A stretch of 64,000 bases of DNA from Streptomyces sp. RKND-216 (GCF_004795255.1 NZ_SSBQ01000002.1:3677501-3741500); one strand, 5' to 3'. Counted from the stretch's first letter, positions 7,867 through 16,626 are shown. Notes: generated by a model not told the origin, from the sequence alone. Made by a program: numbers and translations.

Positions 7867-9107
7867 CCGTCGACGCCCAGGCGGGGCCGCCGTCCTTCCA
7901 GGAGATGTGGCGGGACCTCGCACCCGTCGGCCGGGACACGGCGACGCGCGGCTACCGGCGCTACGCCTGGACGGGCGCCGACGCCGACTGCCGTGCCTGG
8001 TTCCGGGAACAGGCCGAGTCCCGGGGGCTGACCTACGAGCTGGACCGCAACGGCAACCAGTGGGCCTGGCTCGGCGACCCCACAGCCGGCGACGCCGTCG
8101 TCACCGGCTCGCATCTGGACTCCGTGCCGGACGGCGGAGCCTTCGACGGCCCGCTGGGCGTCGTGTCGTCCTTCGCCGCGCTCGACGAGATGCTCGCCCG
8201 CGGCGCGCGGCCGAGCAGGCCGCTCGCCGTCACCAACTTCGGCGACGAGGAGGGCGCCCGCTTCGGCCTGGCCTGCGTCGGCTCCCGCCTGGCCGCCGGA
8301 CAGCTCACCGTCGAGAAGGCGCACGCGCTGCGCGACGCCGACGGCGTGACGCTGCCGCAGGCGATGGAGCGCGCCGGGTACGACCCGGAGGCCATCGGCC
8401 CCGACCCCGAACGCCTCGCCCGCATCGGCGCGTTCGTTGAGCTGCACGTCGAGCAGGGCCGTGCCCTGGCCGACACGCCGCACCCGGTGGGCGTCGCGTC
8501 CGCGATCTGGCCGCACGGCCGCTGGCGGTTCGACTTCCACGGCGAGGCCAACCACGCGGGCACGACCCGCCTGGACGACCGCCGGGACCCGATGCTCACG
8601 TATGCCAACACCGTCCTCGCCGCCCGCAAGAAGGCGCGGCTCGCCGGCGCCCTGGCCACCTTCGGCAAGGTGGCCGTCGAGCCGAACGGCGTCAACGCCA
8701 TCCCCTCGCTGGTGCGCGGCTGGCTGGACTCCCGAGCCGCCGACGAGGACACCCTCGCCGCCGTCGTCGCCCAGATTGAGCAGGCCGCGACCGAGCGCGG
8801 CGGCCGCGACGGCGTGCGGGTGAACGTCACCCGGGAGTCGTTCACCCCGGTCGTGGAGTTCGCGCACGCCCTGCGCGACCGGCTTGGGGCACGCCTCGGC
8901 GGGGTACCGGTGCTCCCCACGGGCGCCGGACACGACGCGGGAATCCTCTCCGCCGCCGTGCCGACCGCCATGCTGTACGTACGGAACCCGACCGGCGTCT
9001 CGCACTCGCCGGCCGAGTTCGCGGAGGAGGACGACTGCGTGGCCGGAGTGACCGCACTCGCCGACGTACTGGAGGATCTCGCGTGTCAGCCGACAACCAG
9101 CAGGTGA
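7863..9107 (+). CDS. M20-family amidohydrolase (allantoate amidohydrolase/N-carbamoylase-like), probable N-formylglutamate hydrolase
   Basis: A 414-residue binuclear-metal amidohydrolase of the hydantoinase/carbamoylase subgroup of M20. Metal and catalytic signatures are [19 protein letters not shown] (82-100; H84, D95), [11 protein letters not shown] with the catalytic acid pair (129-130), ELHVEQG (H195), [11 protein letters not shown] and a late VSHSPAEF (H381). The family hydrolyses N-carbamoyl or ureido amino acids. Its place here, translationally coupled to hutU and overlapping hutF by 25 bases, implies it performs the last step of histidine breakdown, N-formylglutamate to glutamate plus formate, for which no HutG-type gene is present. 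That role is inferred from context, not from the fold. Confidence 0.85.
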   Translation: MTVDAQAGPPSFQEMWRDLAPVGRDTATRGYRRYAWTGADADCRAWFREQAESRGLTYELDRNGNQWAWLGDPTAGDAVVTGSHLDSVPDGGAFDGPLGVVSSFAALDEMLARGARPSRPLAVTNFGDEEGARFGLACVGSRLAAGQLTVEKAHALRDADGVTLPQAMERAGYDPEAIGPDPERLARIGAFVELHVEQGRALADTPHPVGVASAIWPHGRWRFDFHGEANHAGTTRLDDRRDPMLTYANTVLAARKKARLAGALATFGKVAVEPNGVNAIPSLVRGWLDSRAADEDTLAAVVAQIEQAATERGGRDGVRVNVTRESFTPVVEFAHALRDRLGARLGGVPVLPTGAGHDAGILSAAVPTAMLYVRNPTGVSHSPAEFAEEDDCVAGVTALADVLEDLACQPTTSR

Positions 9108-10447
9108 CGACGACGTACTGGGCCGAGTACGCCTGGCTCGACGGCACCGTCGAGCCAGGCGTCGCCCTCGACGTGAGCGCCGACGGCCGCATCCTGGCCG
9201 TCGGCACCGGCGTCACCGCGCCGCCGCCCGGCGCCGAGCCGCTGCGCGGCCTCACGATCCCCGGCCTCGCCAACGCCCACAGTCACGCCTTCCACCGCGC
9301 GCTGCGCGGCACCGTCCAGGTCGGGTCCGGCACCTTCTGGACCTGGCGGGAGACCATGTACCAGGTCGCCTCGCGGCTCACCCCCGAGTCGTACTTCGCG
9401 CTGGCCCGCGCCGTCTACGCGGAGATGGCGCTGGCCGGCATCACCTGCGTCGGCGAGTTCCACTACCTGCACCACGACCGCGACGGCCGGCCCTACGGCG
9501 ACCCGAACGCGATGGGCGGAGCGCTGATCGCGGCGGCGGCGGAGGCCGGCATCCGGCTGACCCTGCTGGACACCTGCTACCTCTCGTCCGGCTTCGGCCG
9601 GGAGCCGGAGCGACACCAGCTCCGCTTCTCCGACGGCACCGCCGAGGCGTGGGCGGAACGGGCGGGACGGCTGCACGCCGACGAGGACGGCACCGTGCGC
9701 CTCGGGGCCGCCGTGCACTCCGTGCGCGCCGTCCCCGCGCGGGAGCTGGGCACCGTGGCGCAGTGGGCGGAGGAGCGGCAGGCGCCGCTGCACGTCCACC
9801 TCTCCGAACAGCCCGCCGAGAACGAGGCGTGCCGCGAGGCGCACGGCTGCACCCCCGCCGAACTGCTCGCCGAGCACGGCGTCACCGGCCCGCGCACGAC
9901 GGCCGTGCACGCCACGCACCTCACCGACGGCGACATCGCGCTGCTCGGCGGCTCGTCGACCGGCGTGTGCATGTGCCCCACGACGGAGCGTGACCTCGCC
10001 GACGGCATCGGCCCGGCGGCCGCCGTGCGGCGCGCCGGCAGCCCCCTCTCGCTGGGCAGCGACAGCCACGCCGTCATCGACCTGCTGGAAGAGGCCCGCG
10101 CGATGGAGCTGGACGAACGGCTCCGCACGCGCAGCCGCGGCCACTGGACGGCCGCGCAGCTGCTGCGGGCGGCGACCGAGGACGGTCATCGGGCGCTGGG
10201 CTGGCCGCAGACGGGCAGGCTGGAGGCCGGGATGCTCGCGGACTTCACCACCGTCGCCCTGGACTCCGTGCGGACGGCCGGGCCCGCGGCCCGGATGGCG
10301 ACCGAGGCGGTGGTCTTCGCGGCGACGGCGGCCGACGTGCGGCACACGGTCGTCAACGGCACGCACGTCGTCCGGGACGGTGTCCACACGACGGTCCCGG
10401 ACGTCCCCGGAGCGCTGGCCGACGCCATCGCGGCGGTCCACATGTGA
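9083..10447 (+). CDS. hutF: Formimidoylglutamate deiminase
   Basis: A 454-residue amidohydrolase-superfamily enzyme that deaminates N-formimino-L-glutamate to N-formylglutamate and ammonia. The metal-binding NAHSHAFHR (H66, H68) follows the short N-terminal beta-sandwich; LHVHLSEQPAENEAC, VHATHLTDGDIALL and LGSDSHAVIDLLEEARAMEL supply the remaining ligands and catalytic Asp. EFHYLHHDRDGRPYGDPNAMG is characteristic of HutF. Translation starts at GTG 9083 with GGAGG at 9071-9075, inside the end of the upstream M20 gene, so the genes are coupled. With hutU and hutI this defines the five-step route via formylglutamate, not the direct HutG formiminoglutamase route. Confidence 0.93.
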   Translation: MSADNQQVTTTYWAEYAWLDGTVEPGVALDVSADGRILAVGTGVTAPPPGAEPLRGLTIPGLANAHSHAFHRALRGTVQVGSGTFWTWRETMYQVASRLTPESYFALARAVYAEMALAGITCVGEFHYLHHDRDGRPYGDPNAMGGALIAAAAEAGIRLTLLDTCYLSSGFGREPERHQLRFSDGTAEAWAERAGRLHADEDGTVRLGAAVHSVRAVPARELGTVAQWAEERQAPLHVHLSEQPAENEACREAHGCTPAELLAEHGVTGPRTTAVHATHLTDGDIALLGGSSTGVCMCPTTERDLADGIGPAAAVRRAGSPLSLGSDSHAVIDLLEEARAMELDERLRTRSRGHWTAAQLLRAATEDGHRALGWPQTGRLEAGMLADFTTVALDSVRTAGPAARMATEAVVFAATAADVRHTVVNGTHVVRDGVHTTVPDVPGALADAIAAVHM

Positions 10448-10497
10448 CCGACGGGCCACCTCACGCCACTCCCACCCCGCGACCCCGCCACGCCGCA

Positions 10498-10524
10498 GAA
10501 GCCCAGGAAGCCCAGGAAGCCCAT
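10498..10524 (+). repeat. Threefold 9-bp repeat over the hutI ribosome-binding site
   Basis: GAAGCCCAG occurs twice and GAAGCCCAT once, head to tail (10498-10506, 10507-10515, 10516-10524). The third copy runs into the hutI ATG (10523). Each unit boundary creates AGGAAG, so the initiation region holds duplicate Shine-Dalgarno-like sites, 3 and 12 bases from the ATG. Confidence 0.75.
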
Positions 10525-11695
10525 GACCAAGAGCACCCTCATCCGCAACATCGGCACCCTCGTCACCAACGACCCCACCCTCGGGGAGGGTCCCCTCGGC
10601 GTGATCGAGGGGGCGGCCCTCGTCCTCGACGGGGACCGCGTCGCCTGGGCGGGCCCGGGAGCCGACGCCCCCGCGACAGACGAGGCCCACGACGCCGAGG
10701 GGCGCGCCGTCCTCCCCGGCTTCGTCGACTCCCACTCGCACCTGGTCTTCGCCGGCGACCGCACCCGCGAGTTCGCCGCACGCATGTCGGGCCGCCCCTA
10801 CACCGCCGGCGGCATCCGCAGCACGGTCGCCGCGACCCGTGCCGCCTCCGACGCCGAGCTGGGCGCCAACCTGGCCCGCTACCTGCGCGAGGCGCTGTGT
10901 CAGGGCACCACCACGCAGGAGACCAAGTCCGGCTACGGCCTCACTCCCGAGCAGGAGGCCCGCGCGCTGCGCATCGCGGGGGAGCACACCGACGAGGTGA
11001 CCTACCTCGGCGCGCACATCGTCGCGCCGGAGTTCGCCGACGACCCGGCCGGATACGTCGCGCAGGTCACCGGTCCGATGCTGGACGCCTGCGCCCCGCA
11101 CGCCCGCTGGGTGGACGTGTTCTGCGAGCAGGGCGCGTTCGACGGCGACCAGGCCCGCGCCATCCTCACCGCCGGCAAGGCGAGGGGCCTCACCCCGCGC
11201 ATCCACGCCAACCAGCTTTCCTACGGTCCGGGGGTGCGGCTCGGCGTGGAGCTGGGCGCGGCCTCCGCCGACCACTGCACGCACCTCACCGACGCCGACG
11301 TGGACGCCCTGGCCCAGGGGGAGACGGTCGCCACGCTGCTGCCGGGCTGCGAGTTCTCCACCCGCGCCGTCTACCCGGACGCCCGGCGGCTGCTCGACGC
11401 GGGCGCGACCGTGGCGCTGTCCACGGACTGTAACCCGGGGTCGTCGTTCACCTCGTCCATGCCGTTCTGCATCGCGGTCGCGGTGCGGGAGATGGGCATG
11501 ACCCCGGACGAGGCGGTGTGGGGTGCCACCGCGGGAGGAGCCCGCGCCCTGCGCCGCGAGGACGTGGGCCGGCTGTCGCCGGGCGCGTACGCCGACCTGG
11601 TCCTGCTCGACGCCCCCTCCCACGTCCACCTGGCGTACCGTCCGGGCGTTCCCCTCACCGCCGCCGTGTGGCGCCGCGGCGTCCGCGAAGTCTGA
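10523..11695 (+). CDS. hutI: Imidazolonepropionase
   Basis: A 390-residue amidohydrolase that opens the ring of 4-imidazolone-5-propionate to give N-formimino-L-glutamate. [12 protein letters not shown] (69-80; H71, H73), the HutI-specific [26 protein letters not shown], the metal-ligand ADHCTHLTD and the catalytic STDCNPGSS are all present, and length matches the family. It lies 75 bases after hutF on the same strand, the last hut gene of the operon. The ATG at 10523 was chosen because [18 protein letters not shown] matches the usual N-terminus. Confidence 0.96.
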   Translation: MTKSTLIRNIGTLVTNDPTLGEGPLGVIEGAALVLDGDRVAWAGPGADAPATDEAHDAEGRAVLPGFVDSHSHLVFAGDRTREFAARMSGRPYTAGGIRSTVAATRAASDAELGANLARYLREALCQGTTTQETKSGYGLTPEQEARALRIAGEHTDEVTYLGAHIVAPEFADDPAGYVAQVTGPMLDACAPHARWVDVFCEQGAFDGDQARAILTAGKARGLTPRIHANQLSYGPGVRLGVELGAASADHCTHLTDADVDALAQGETVATLLPGCEFSTRAVYPDARRLLDAGATVALSTDCNPGSSFTSSMPFCIAVAVREMGMTPDEAVWGATAGGARALRREDVGRLSPGAYADLVLLDAPSHVHLAYRPGVPLTAAVWRRGVREV

Positions 11696-11753
11696 CCCGT
11701 CCGGCCGCCCGCCCCGCCGAGCGGCTCGTCACCTCGTGATCAGGAAGGTGCCC

Positions 11754-12704
11754 GTGTTCGCGCTGCCGCTCGGAGACGACGCTCAGCTCCGCCCCCTGGA
11801 GCCCTCGCACGCCGAAGAGTTCCTCGCCCACATCGACAGAGCCCGCCCGCACGTCGACCCGTGGATACCCTGGGCGACGTTCAGCACCGACCTGGCCTCC
11901 GCCACGGCCGTCCTCCAGCGCTACGCCGACCGCCAGGCCCAGGACGCAGCCCGGATCTACGGGGTGTGGCTGGACGGCACGCTGGTCGGCGGCGTCATGT
12001 TCACGAAGTTCGACGCCGCCGAGGGGGTGTGCGAGGTCGGCTGCTGGCTGGAGGCGGACGGGGCCGGCCGGGGGCTGGTGACCCGGGCGTGCCGGGCGCT
12101 GATCGACTGGGCGTTCACGGAGCGCGGCATGAGCCGGGTCGAATGGTGGGTCGCGACGGGCAACGACCGCAGCATCGACGTCGCCCGCCGGCTCGGCATG
12201 ACCCGCGACGGCGTGCTGCGGGGGCGTTCCGCGTACCGGGGCGTGCGGCGCGACACCGAGATCTGGTCGGTGCTCCGCGAGGAGTGGGAACGCCCGGCCT
12301 CTTCGGACAAGGCCGAGATCGACGCCCTGACACGGGTGTTCCTCGGCGCGTTCACCAACACCGGCGGTAGCCGGCCGGACGTCGACGCCATCCGTGAGGT
12401 GTTCATCCCGCAGGGGCGGATCATCAGCAACGTCGGGGGCGCCCTCGTGACGTACGACCTCGACGCCTTCATCGAGCCCCGGCGGGAGATGCTCACCGAC
12501 GGGAGGCTGACGGAGTTCTCCGAGCGGGAGGTCTCCGAGCGGACCGAGATCTTCGGCTCGATCGCGCACCGCTTCAGCGCATACCGCAAGTCCGGATACC
12601 TCGCGGGCGAGTGGTTCGAGGGCTCCGGTGCCAAGACCACCCAGTTCGTGCGGACGCCGGCCGGCTGGCGGATGAGCTCGCTGCTCTGGGACGACGCCGC
12701 GTAG
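11754..12704 (+). CDS. GNAT acetyltransferase fused to an NTF2-like (SnoaL/DUF4440-type) domain
   Basis: A 316-residue two-domain protein. Residues about 1-180 form a RimJ/RimL-type GNAT fold: LRPLEPSHAEEFLAHIDRAR at the start, VGCWLEADGAGRGLVTRACRALIDWAF as the acetyl-CoA P-loop region, then NDRSIDVARRLGMTRDGVLR. Residues about 185-316 form an NTF2-like cone domain: DALTRVFLGAFTNTGG through FEGSGAKTTQFVRTPAGWRMSSLLWDD. The frame is continuous, with no stop or change of base composition at the join, so it is a genuine fusion. GTG at 11754 is preferred because AGGAAGG lies 5-6 bases upstream; GTG at 11736 is an alternative. Substrate unknown. Confidence 0.75.
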   Translation: MFALPLGDDAQLRPLEPSHAEEFLAHIDRARPHVDPWIPWATFSTDLASATAVLQRYADRQAQDAARIYGVWLDGTLVGGVMFTKFDAAEGVCEVGCWLEADGAGRGLVTRACRALIDWAFTERGMSRVEWWVATGNDRSIDVARRLGMTRDGVLRGRSAYRGVRRDTEIWSVLREEWERPASSDKAEIDALTRVFLGAFTNTGGSRPDVDAIREVFIPQGRIISNVGGALVTYDLDAFIEPRREMLTDGRLTEFSEREVSERTEIFGSIAHRFSAYRKSGYLAGEWFEGSGAKTTQFVRTPAGWRMSSLLWDDAA

Positions 12705-12709
12705 CGTCC

Positions 12710-12774
12710 GGCCGCCCGCGTACGTGAGGGAGCCCCCGCCCGAGGCGGGGGCTCCCTCACGTACGCGGGCGGCC
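12710..12774. terminator. Bidirectional terminator with a perfect 31-bp stem
   Basis: Bases 12710-12740 and 12744-12774 are perfect reverse complements around the 3-base loop CGA. The hairpin starts 6 bases after the stop of the GNAT fusion gene and ends 9 bases from the stop of the sigma-factor gene, so it serves both convergent transcripts. The stem is far longer than needed for termination. Confidence 0.9.
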
Positions 12775-12782
12775 CGGGAGGC

Positions 12783-13760
12783 TCACTCCTCGATCATCAG
12801 GCCCTTGCGGAGCCTGCCCAGGGTGCGGGCGAGCAGCCGGGAGACGTGCATCTGCGAGATGCCCAGCTCCTCGCCGATCTCCGACTGCGTCATGTTCGCA
12901 ACGAAGCGCAGCGACAGGATCGTGCGGTCGCGCGGCGCGAGGTCGGCGATCAGCGGCTTCAGGGACTCGACGTACTCGATGCCCTCCAGGCCGTTGTCCT
13001 CGTAGCCGATGCGGTCGGCGAGGGCGCCTTCGGAGTCGTCCTCCTCCGGCTGCGCGTCCAGCGAGCTCGCGGTGTAGGCGTTGGAGGCGGCCATGCCCTC
13101 GACCACCTCGTCGCGGCAGAGGCCGAGCCGTTCGGCCAGCTCGTCCACGGTGGGGGCGCGGTCCAGGCGCTGGGCGAGCTCGTCGCCGGCCTTGGCCAGG
13201 TCGAGGCGGAGCTCCTGCAGCCGGCGCGGGACGCGCACGGACCACGAGGTGTCGCGGAAGAAGCGCTTGATCTCGCCGACGATGGTCGGCATCGCGAAGG
13301 TGGGGAACTCCACGCCGCGGTCGGTCTCGAAGCGGTCGATCGCCTTGATCAGGCCGATCGTGCCCACCTGGACGATGTCCTCCATCGGCTCGCTGCGGGA
13401 GCGGAAGCGGGAGGCCGCGAACTTCACCAGCGCGAGGTTGAGCTCGACCAGCGTGTTGCGGACGTAGGAGTACTCGTGCGTCCCTTCGTCGAGGCTCTCG
13501 AGGCGCTCGAAGAGGGTCTTGGACAGGGCCCGCGCGTCGACCGGTCCGACGTCCTCGAAGGAGGGCAGTTCCGGCAGGTGGAGCTGTTCGAGGATGTCGC
13601 CGACGACCCCCTCGGGGGCGTGGACCGCGGACGCCTCGACGGCGTGAGCGAGGGTGTCCGGGCTCGCGTCCGGGCTCGTGCCCAGGGACTCCAGGGACAG
13701 AGCGTCCGTAACGGCCGGGTCGGTGGTCTCCGATATCCCGTGATCGAGCCGGGGTGACAT
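12783..13760 (-). CDS. sigI: SigB/SigF-family RNA polymerase sigma factor
   Basis: A 325-residue group-3 sigma factor. After about 80 variable N-terminal residues come region 2 (NLALVKFAASRFRSRSEPMEDIVQVG, IGLIKAIDRFETDRGVEFPTFAMPTI), region 3 (VPRRLQELRLDLAKAGDELAQRL) and region 4 (DRTILSLRFVANMTQSEIGEELGISQMHVSRLLARTLGRLR). This directs polymerase to SigB-type stress or developmental promoters and is held inactive by an anti-sigma kinase. ATG at 13760 is favoured by GGAGG 5 bases upstream; ATGs at 13772 and 13784 also fit. The symbol rests on position next to the hut operon and on the divergent anti-anti-sigma/anti-sigma pair, as in the S. coelicolor sigI locus as I remember it. Family is certain, symbol likely. 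Confidence 0.85.
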   Translation of the reverse strand: MSPRLDHGISETTDPAVTDALSLESLGTSPDASPDTLAHAVEASAVHAPEGVVGDILEQLHLPELPSFEDVGPVDARALSKTLFERLESLDEGTHEYSYVRNTLVELNLALVKFAASRFRSRSEPMEDIVQVGTIGLIKAIDRFETDRGVEFPTFAMPTIVGEIKRFFRDTSWSVRVPRRLQELRLDLAKAGDELAQRLDRAPTVDELAERLGLCRDEVVEGMAASNAYTASSLDAQPEEDDSEGALADRIGYEDNGLEGIEYVESLKPLIADLAPRDRTILSLRFVANMTQSEIGEELGISQMHVSRLLARTLGRLRKGLMIEE

Positions 13761-13859
13761 GGTGTCCTCCATGATTCTCGGCATATGGCTGCCGGAGCCG
13801 TGACGTGCACTGCGGAGTGCGGCGCCTCCAAGCCGACGTGGTTTCGAATATCTCTATAG

Positions 13860-13889
13860 GTCCTACCGGCAGATGCACGTGCATGGCAA
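13860..13889 (-). promoter_or_regulatory. Candidate sigma-factor promoter with palindrome in the spacer
   Basis: Read on the minus strand: TTGCCA (13889-13884) as -35, an 18-bp spacer, then TAGGAC (13865-13860) as a weak -10. The spacer holds a perfect 12-bp palindrome, ATGCACGTGCAT (13873-13884), a likely operator. The start codon is about 100 bases downstream. I saw no clear SigB-type promoter (GTTT...GGGTAT) here. Confidence 0.4.
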
Positions 13890-13998
13890 GTCTGCGATGG
13901 CCGCTTTGTCCGGGTGCGCGGGCACTCGGCTACCGCATGCGACGGTGAGGGCGTAGGGTTCGGAACGTCTGCCGTGGGCAGCAGAGGGGGCTCATGTC

Positions 13999-14400
13999 AT
14001 GCGATCGGAAGGGCTTTTCATGGACCGCGGGGTACCCGGGGGAGCGAGCCGAGGTCGGCTGACGGTCGACGTCCGGCACCGGGGCGCCAGCGCCGTACTG
14101 ACGCCTGCGGGTGAGCTTGATCACCACACGGCCGAGCTGTTCAGCGAGCCGCTGGAGCGTTGCGTCGAGGAGGGGTACAGCCGCCTCGTCGTCGACTGCT
14201 CGCGGCTGGAGTTCTGCGACTCGACGGGCCTCAACGTGCTGCTCGGCGCCCGCCTCCGGGCGGAGGCCGCCGGAGGTGCCGTCCACCTGGCCGGGATGCG
14301 CCCGGCCGTCGCCCGGGTGTTCGAGATCACCGGGGCGGACGCCGTGTTCACCGTGCATCCGGACCTCGACAGCGCGCTGTCGAGCGCTGCCGGTGCGTAG
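13999..14400 (+). CDS. STAS-domain anti-anti-sigma factor
   Basis: A 133-residue SpoIIAA/RsbV-like protein. The STAS core runs from about residue 20 (RLTVDVRHRGASAVLTPAGELDHHTAELF) to the end; the phosphorylatable serine is S75 in CDSTGLNVLLGARLRAEAAG. In its unphosphorylated form such a protein binds the partner anti-sigma kinase and frees the sigma factor. It diverges from the SigB-type sigma gene and lies 131 bases before an anti-sigma-type ATPase gene, completing a partner-switching module. Start choice is open: ATG 13999 has GGGGG 8 bases upstream; ATG 14020 has GGAAGGG 6 bases upstream. Confidence 0.88.
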   Translation: MRSEGLFMDRGVPGGASRGRLTVDVRHRGASAVLTPAGELDHHTAELFSEPLERCVEEGYSRLVVDCSRLEFCDSTGLNVLLGARLRAEAAGGAVHLAGMRPAVARVFEITGADAVFTVHPDLDSALSSAAGA

Positions 14401-14531
14401 CCCCTTCGCCTGTCCGTGATCCGCGCGTTATGCGCATCACACCATCCCGTCCGAATCCGTGGGTGTTCTCATCGTCCGGCAGGGCAGGAGACCTTTCGAA
14501 TCTTCAAGGTACCCGGTGAGGTGAACCACTG

Positions 14532-15038
14532 ATGAGCACCACCCGGCCGTTTCCGGCGGACCGCGGCCAGGAGCCCGACGGCGCCGCGCCGTCCGCTGCG
14601 GTGCCGGAGGCCGAGCGGGAGCGGCCGCTGAGCCAGGTGCGCAGGCTGCGCCTCGTCGGTGCCGGCGGCACCGTCTCGCGAGCACGTGACTTCACTCGCA
14701 GAGCGCTCCAGGACTGGGGCTGGCTGCCCGCTGTGAACGCGGATCAGCGTGCCGCGGCCGAGGACGTGCTGCTCGTCGTCTCCGAGCTGGTCACCAATGC
14801 CTGCCTGCACGCCGGCGGTCCCGAGGAACTGCGTATCGGCAGCGGCCCGAAGCTGCTGCGGCTGGAGGTCGTGGACGCCGGCAGCGGCGCCCCCTCCACC
14901 CGCACCCCGCACCGGCCCGGCCGTCCCGGCGGGCACGGCATGTTCATCGTTCAGCGGCTCTGCATGGACTGGGGCGTCGTCCGCAACGCCGACGGCGCCG
15001 GCAAGACGGTCTGGGCCGAACTGGCCGCCCCTGCCTGA
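14532..15038 (+). CDS. HATPase_c-type anti-sigma kinase (RsbW/SpoIIAB-like)
   Basis: A 168-residue GHKL ATP-binding protein. The ATPase core begins near residue 38 (QVRRLRLVGAGGTVSRARDFTRRAL). The N-box is AAEDVLLVVSELVTNACLHAGG (E and N coordinate Mg-ATP); the G1 box is VVDAGSGAP; the G2 region is GGHGMFIVQRLCMDWGV. It should bind and inhibit a sigma factor, most simply the divergent SigB-type factor, and phosphorylate the adjacent STAS protein. The N-terminal 35 residues are disordered. It has no transmembrane segment, so it acts in the cytosol. Many Streptomyces paralogues exist, so the pairing is inferred from adjacency. Confidence 0.85.
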   Translation: MSTTRPFPADRGQEPDGAAPSAAVPEAERERPLSQVRRLRLVGAGGTVSRARDFTRRALQDWGWLPAVNADQRAAAEDVLLVVSELVTNACLHAGGPEELRIGSGPKLLRLEVVDAGSGAPSTRTPHRPGRPGGHGMFIVQRLCMDWGVVRNADGAGKTVWAELAAPA

Positions 15039-15056
15039 TCCCCCGCCCGACCCTCC

Positions 15057-15118
15057 CGCACCACGGGTGAGGCCCCCGACCGGATCGCTCTGTGGTCGGG
15101 GGCCTCACCCGTGGTGCG
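15057..15118. terminator. Bidirectional terminator with a perfect 25-bp stem
   Basis: Bases 15057-15081 pair perfectly with 15094-15118 around a 12-base loop. It lies between the convergent stops at 15038 and 15130 and serves both genes. Confidence 0.88.
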
Positions 15119-15129
15119 TGGAGGACGCG

Positions 15130-16626
15130 TCAGTGCACGTCGCCCATGAGCCGGATGATCTTCTTGCGGTTCAGGAGGAAGGCGATGCCCGCGACGACGG
15201 CGAGCGCACCGATCACTCCGAAGTACACCGGCGAACCGGTCTTCTCACCGAAGATCAGCGCCATGATGGACGCCAGGCAGTTGCCGGCCGTGACGGCCAG
15301 GAACCACAGGCCCATGACCTGGCTGGAGTACTTCTCCGGGGCAAGCTTCGTGGAGACCGAGAGGCCGACCGGGGAGAGGCACAGTTCCGCCACGGTCATG
15401 ATGAGGTAGACGCTCGCCAGCCACAGCGGCGAGACCCTGTCGTCGGTGGCGGCGGCGACGCCCATGGCCAGCATCATCACGCCGAACGACAGACCGATGC
15501 CGGTGAGGCCCAGGCCGAACTTGGTGGTCGTGGTCGGGTTGCGGCGGCCCAGCTTCACCCACAGGGCGGCGATGACCGGGGCGAGCGCCATCACGTACAG
15601 CGGGTTCAGCGACTGGAACCAGCTCTCCGGGAAGGCGAACCCGAACAGCGTGGAGGCCGTCGACTCCTTGGCGAACACGGTCAGCGTCGAGCCGGACTGG
15701 TCGAAGATCAGCCAGAAGAGCGCGGCGGCGATGAAGAACCAGATGAAGCCGGTCATCTTCTTCCGCTCGTCCGGGGTGACGTCCTGGTCACGGCGGATGC
15801 GGGCGAAGTACAGGGCCGGCAGTGCGATGCCCGCGATGGACATGGGCCACAGCACCCAGTCGATGCTGAAGATGCCGGCGAGCGTGATGGTGCCGTAGAA
15901 GACCGCGGCGATCGCGACGCCGATGAGCGTCTTCCGGACGGCCGCGGACTTCTCGTCGGCGCTCAGCGGCGAGGGGACCAGGCTGCTGCGCGCGGACAGG
16001 CTGCGGGTACCCACCAGGAACTGGATGAGCCCCAGGCCCATACCGACGCCGGCCATGGCGAAGCCGAGGTGCCAGTTGACCTTCTGGCCGACGGTGCCGA
16101 TGACGAGCGGAGCGAGGAAGGCACCGATGTTGATGCCCATGTAGAAGATGGTGAAGCCGCCGTCCCGGCGCGGGTCGTTCGGCCCGTCGTAGAGGTGGCC
16201 GACCATCGTGGAGATGTTGGACTTCAGCAGACCGGAACCGGCCGCGATGAAGACCAGGCCGACGAAGAACGAGGCCTTGAACGGCACGGCCAGCAGGAAG
16301 TGGCCGGTCATGATGATGCCGCCGGCGATGGCGGTGGTCTTGCGCGGACCCCAGACGCGGTCGCCGAACCAGCCGCCGGGCAGTGCCAGCAGGTACACCG
16401 TGGCGTTGTAGACGGCGTACAGCGCGGTCGCCGTCGAGGCCTTCATGGCCAGGCCGCCGTCCGCCACCTGAGCCGTCAGGTAGAGGACCAGCAGGGCACG
16501 CATGCCGTAGAAGCTGAAACGCTCCCACATCTCGGTCATGAAGAGGGTGGCCAGACCGCGCGGGTGGCCGAAGAAGGTCCGTTCGCCGGTGGTACCGGTT
16601 CCGGCCTTCGTCAGGCTGGACGCCAT
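15130..16626 (-). CDS. POT/PTR-family proton-dependent oligopeptide transporter
   Basis: A 498-residue major-facilitator protein importing di- and tripeptides with protons. The E-x-x-E-R-F-S-Y-Y-x-type motif is present as TEMWERFSFYGMRALLVLYL (31-50), followed by the PTR signature region GGWFGDRVWGPRKTTAIAGG and FTIFYMGINIGAFLAPLV, the second PTR signature. About 14 hydrophobic helices are visible, including the two extra central ones of bacterial POTs. The ATG at 16626 has AGGAG 8 bases upstream. It is monocistronic, ending at the 25-bp terminator. Confidence 0.93.
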   Translation of the reverse strand: MASSLTKAGTGTTGERTFFGHPRGLATLFMTEMWERFSFYGMRALLVLYLTAQVADGGLAMKASTATALYAVYNATVYLLALPGGWFGDRVWGPRKTTAIAGGIIMTGHFLLAVPFKASFFVGLVFIAAGSGLLKSNISTMVGHLYDGPNDPRRDGGFTIFYMGINIGAFLAPLVIGTVGQKVNWHLGFAMAGVGMGLGLIQFLVGTRSLSARSSLVPSPLSADEKSAAVRKTLIGVAIAAVFYGTITLAGIFSIDWVLWPMSIAGIALPALYFARIRRDQDVTPDERKKMTGFIWFFIAAALFWLIFDQSGSTLTVFAKESTASTLFGFAFPESWFQSLNPLYVMALAPVIAALWVKLGRRNPTTTTKFGLGLTGIGLSFGVMMLAMGVAAATDDRVSPLWLASVYLIMTVAELCLSPVGLSVSTKLAPEKYSSQVMGLWFLAVTAGNCLASIMALIFGEKTGSPVYFGVIGALAVVAGIAFLLNRKKIIRLMGDVH

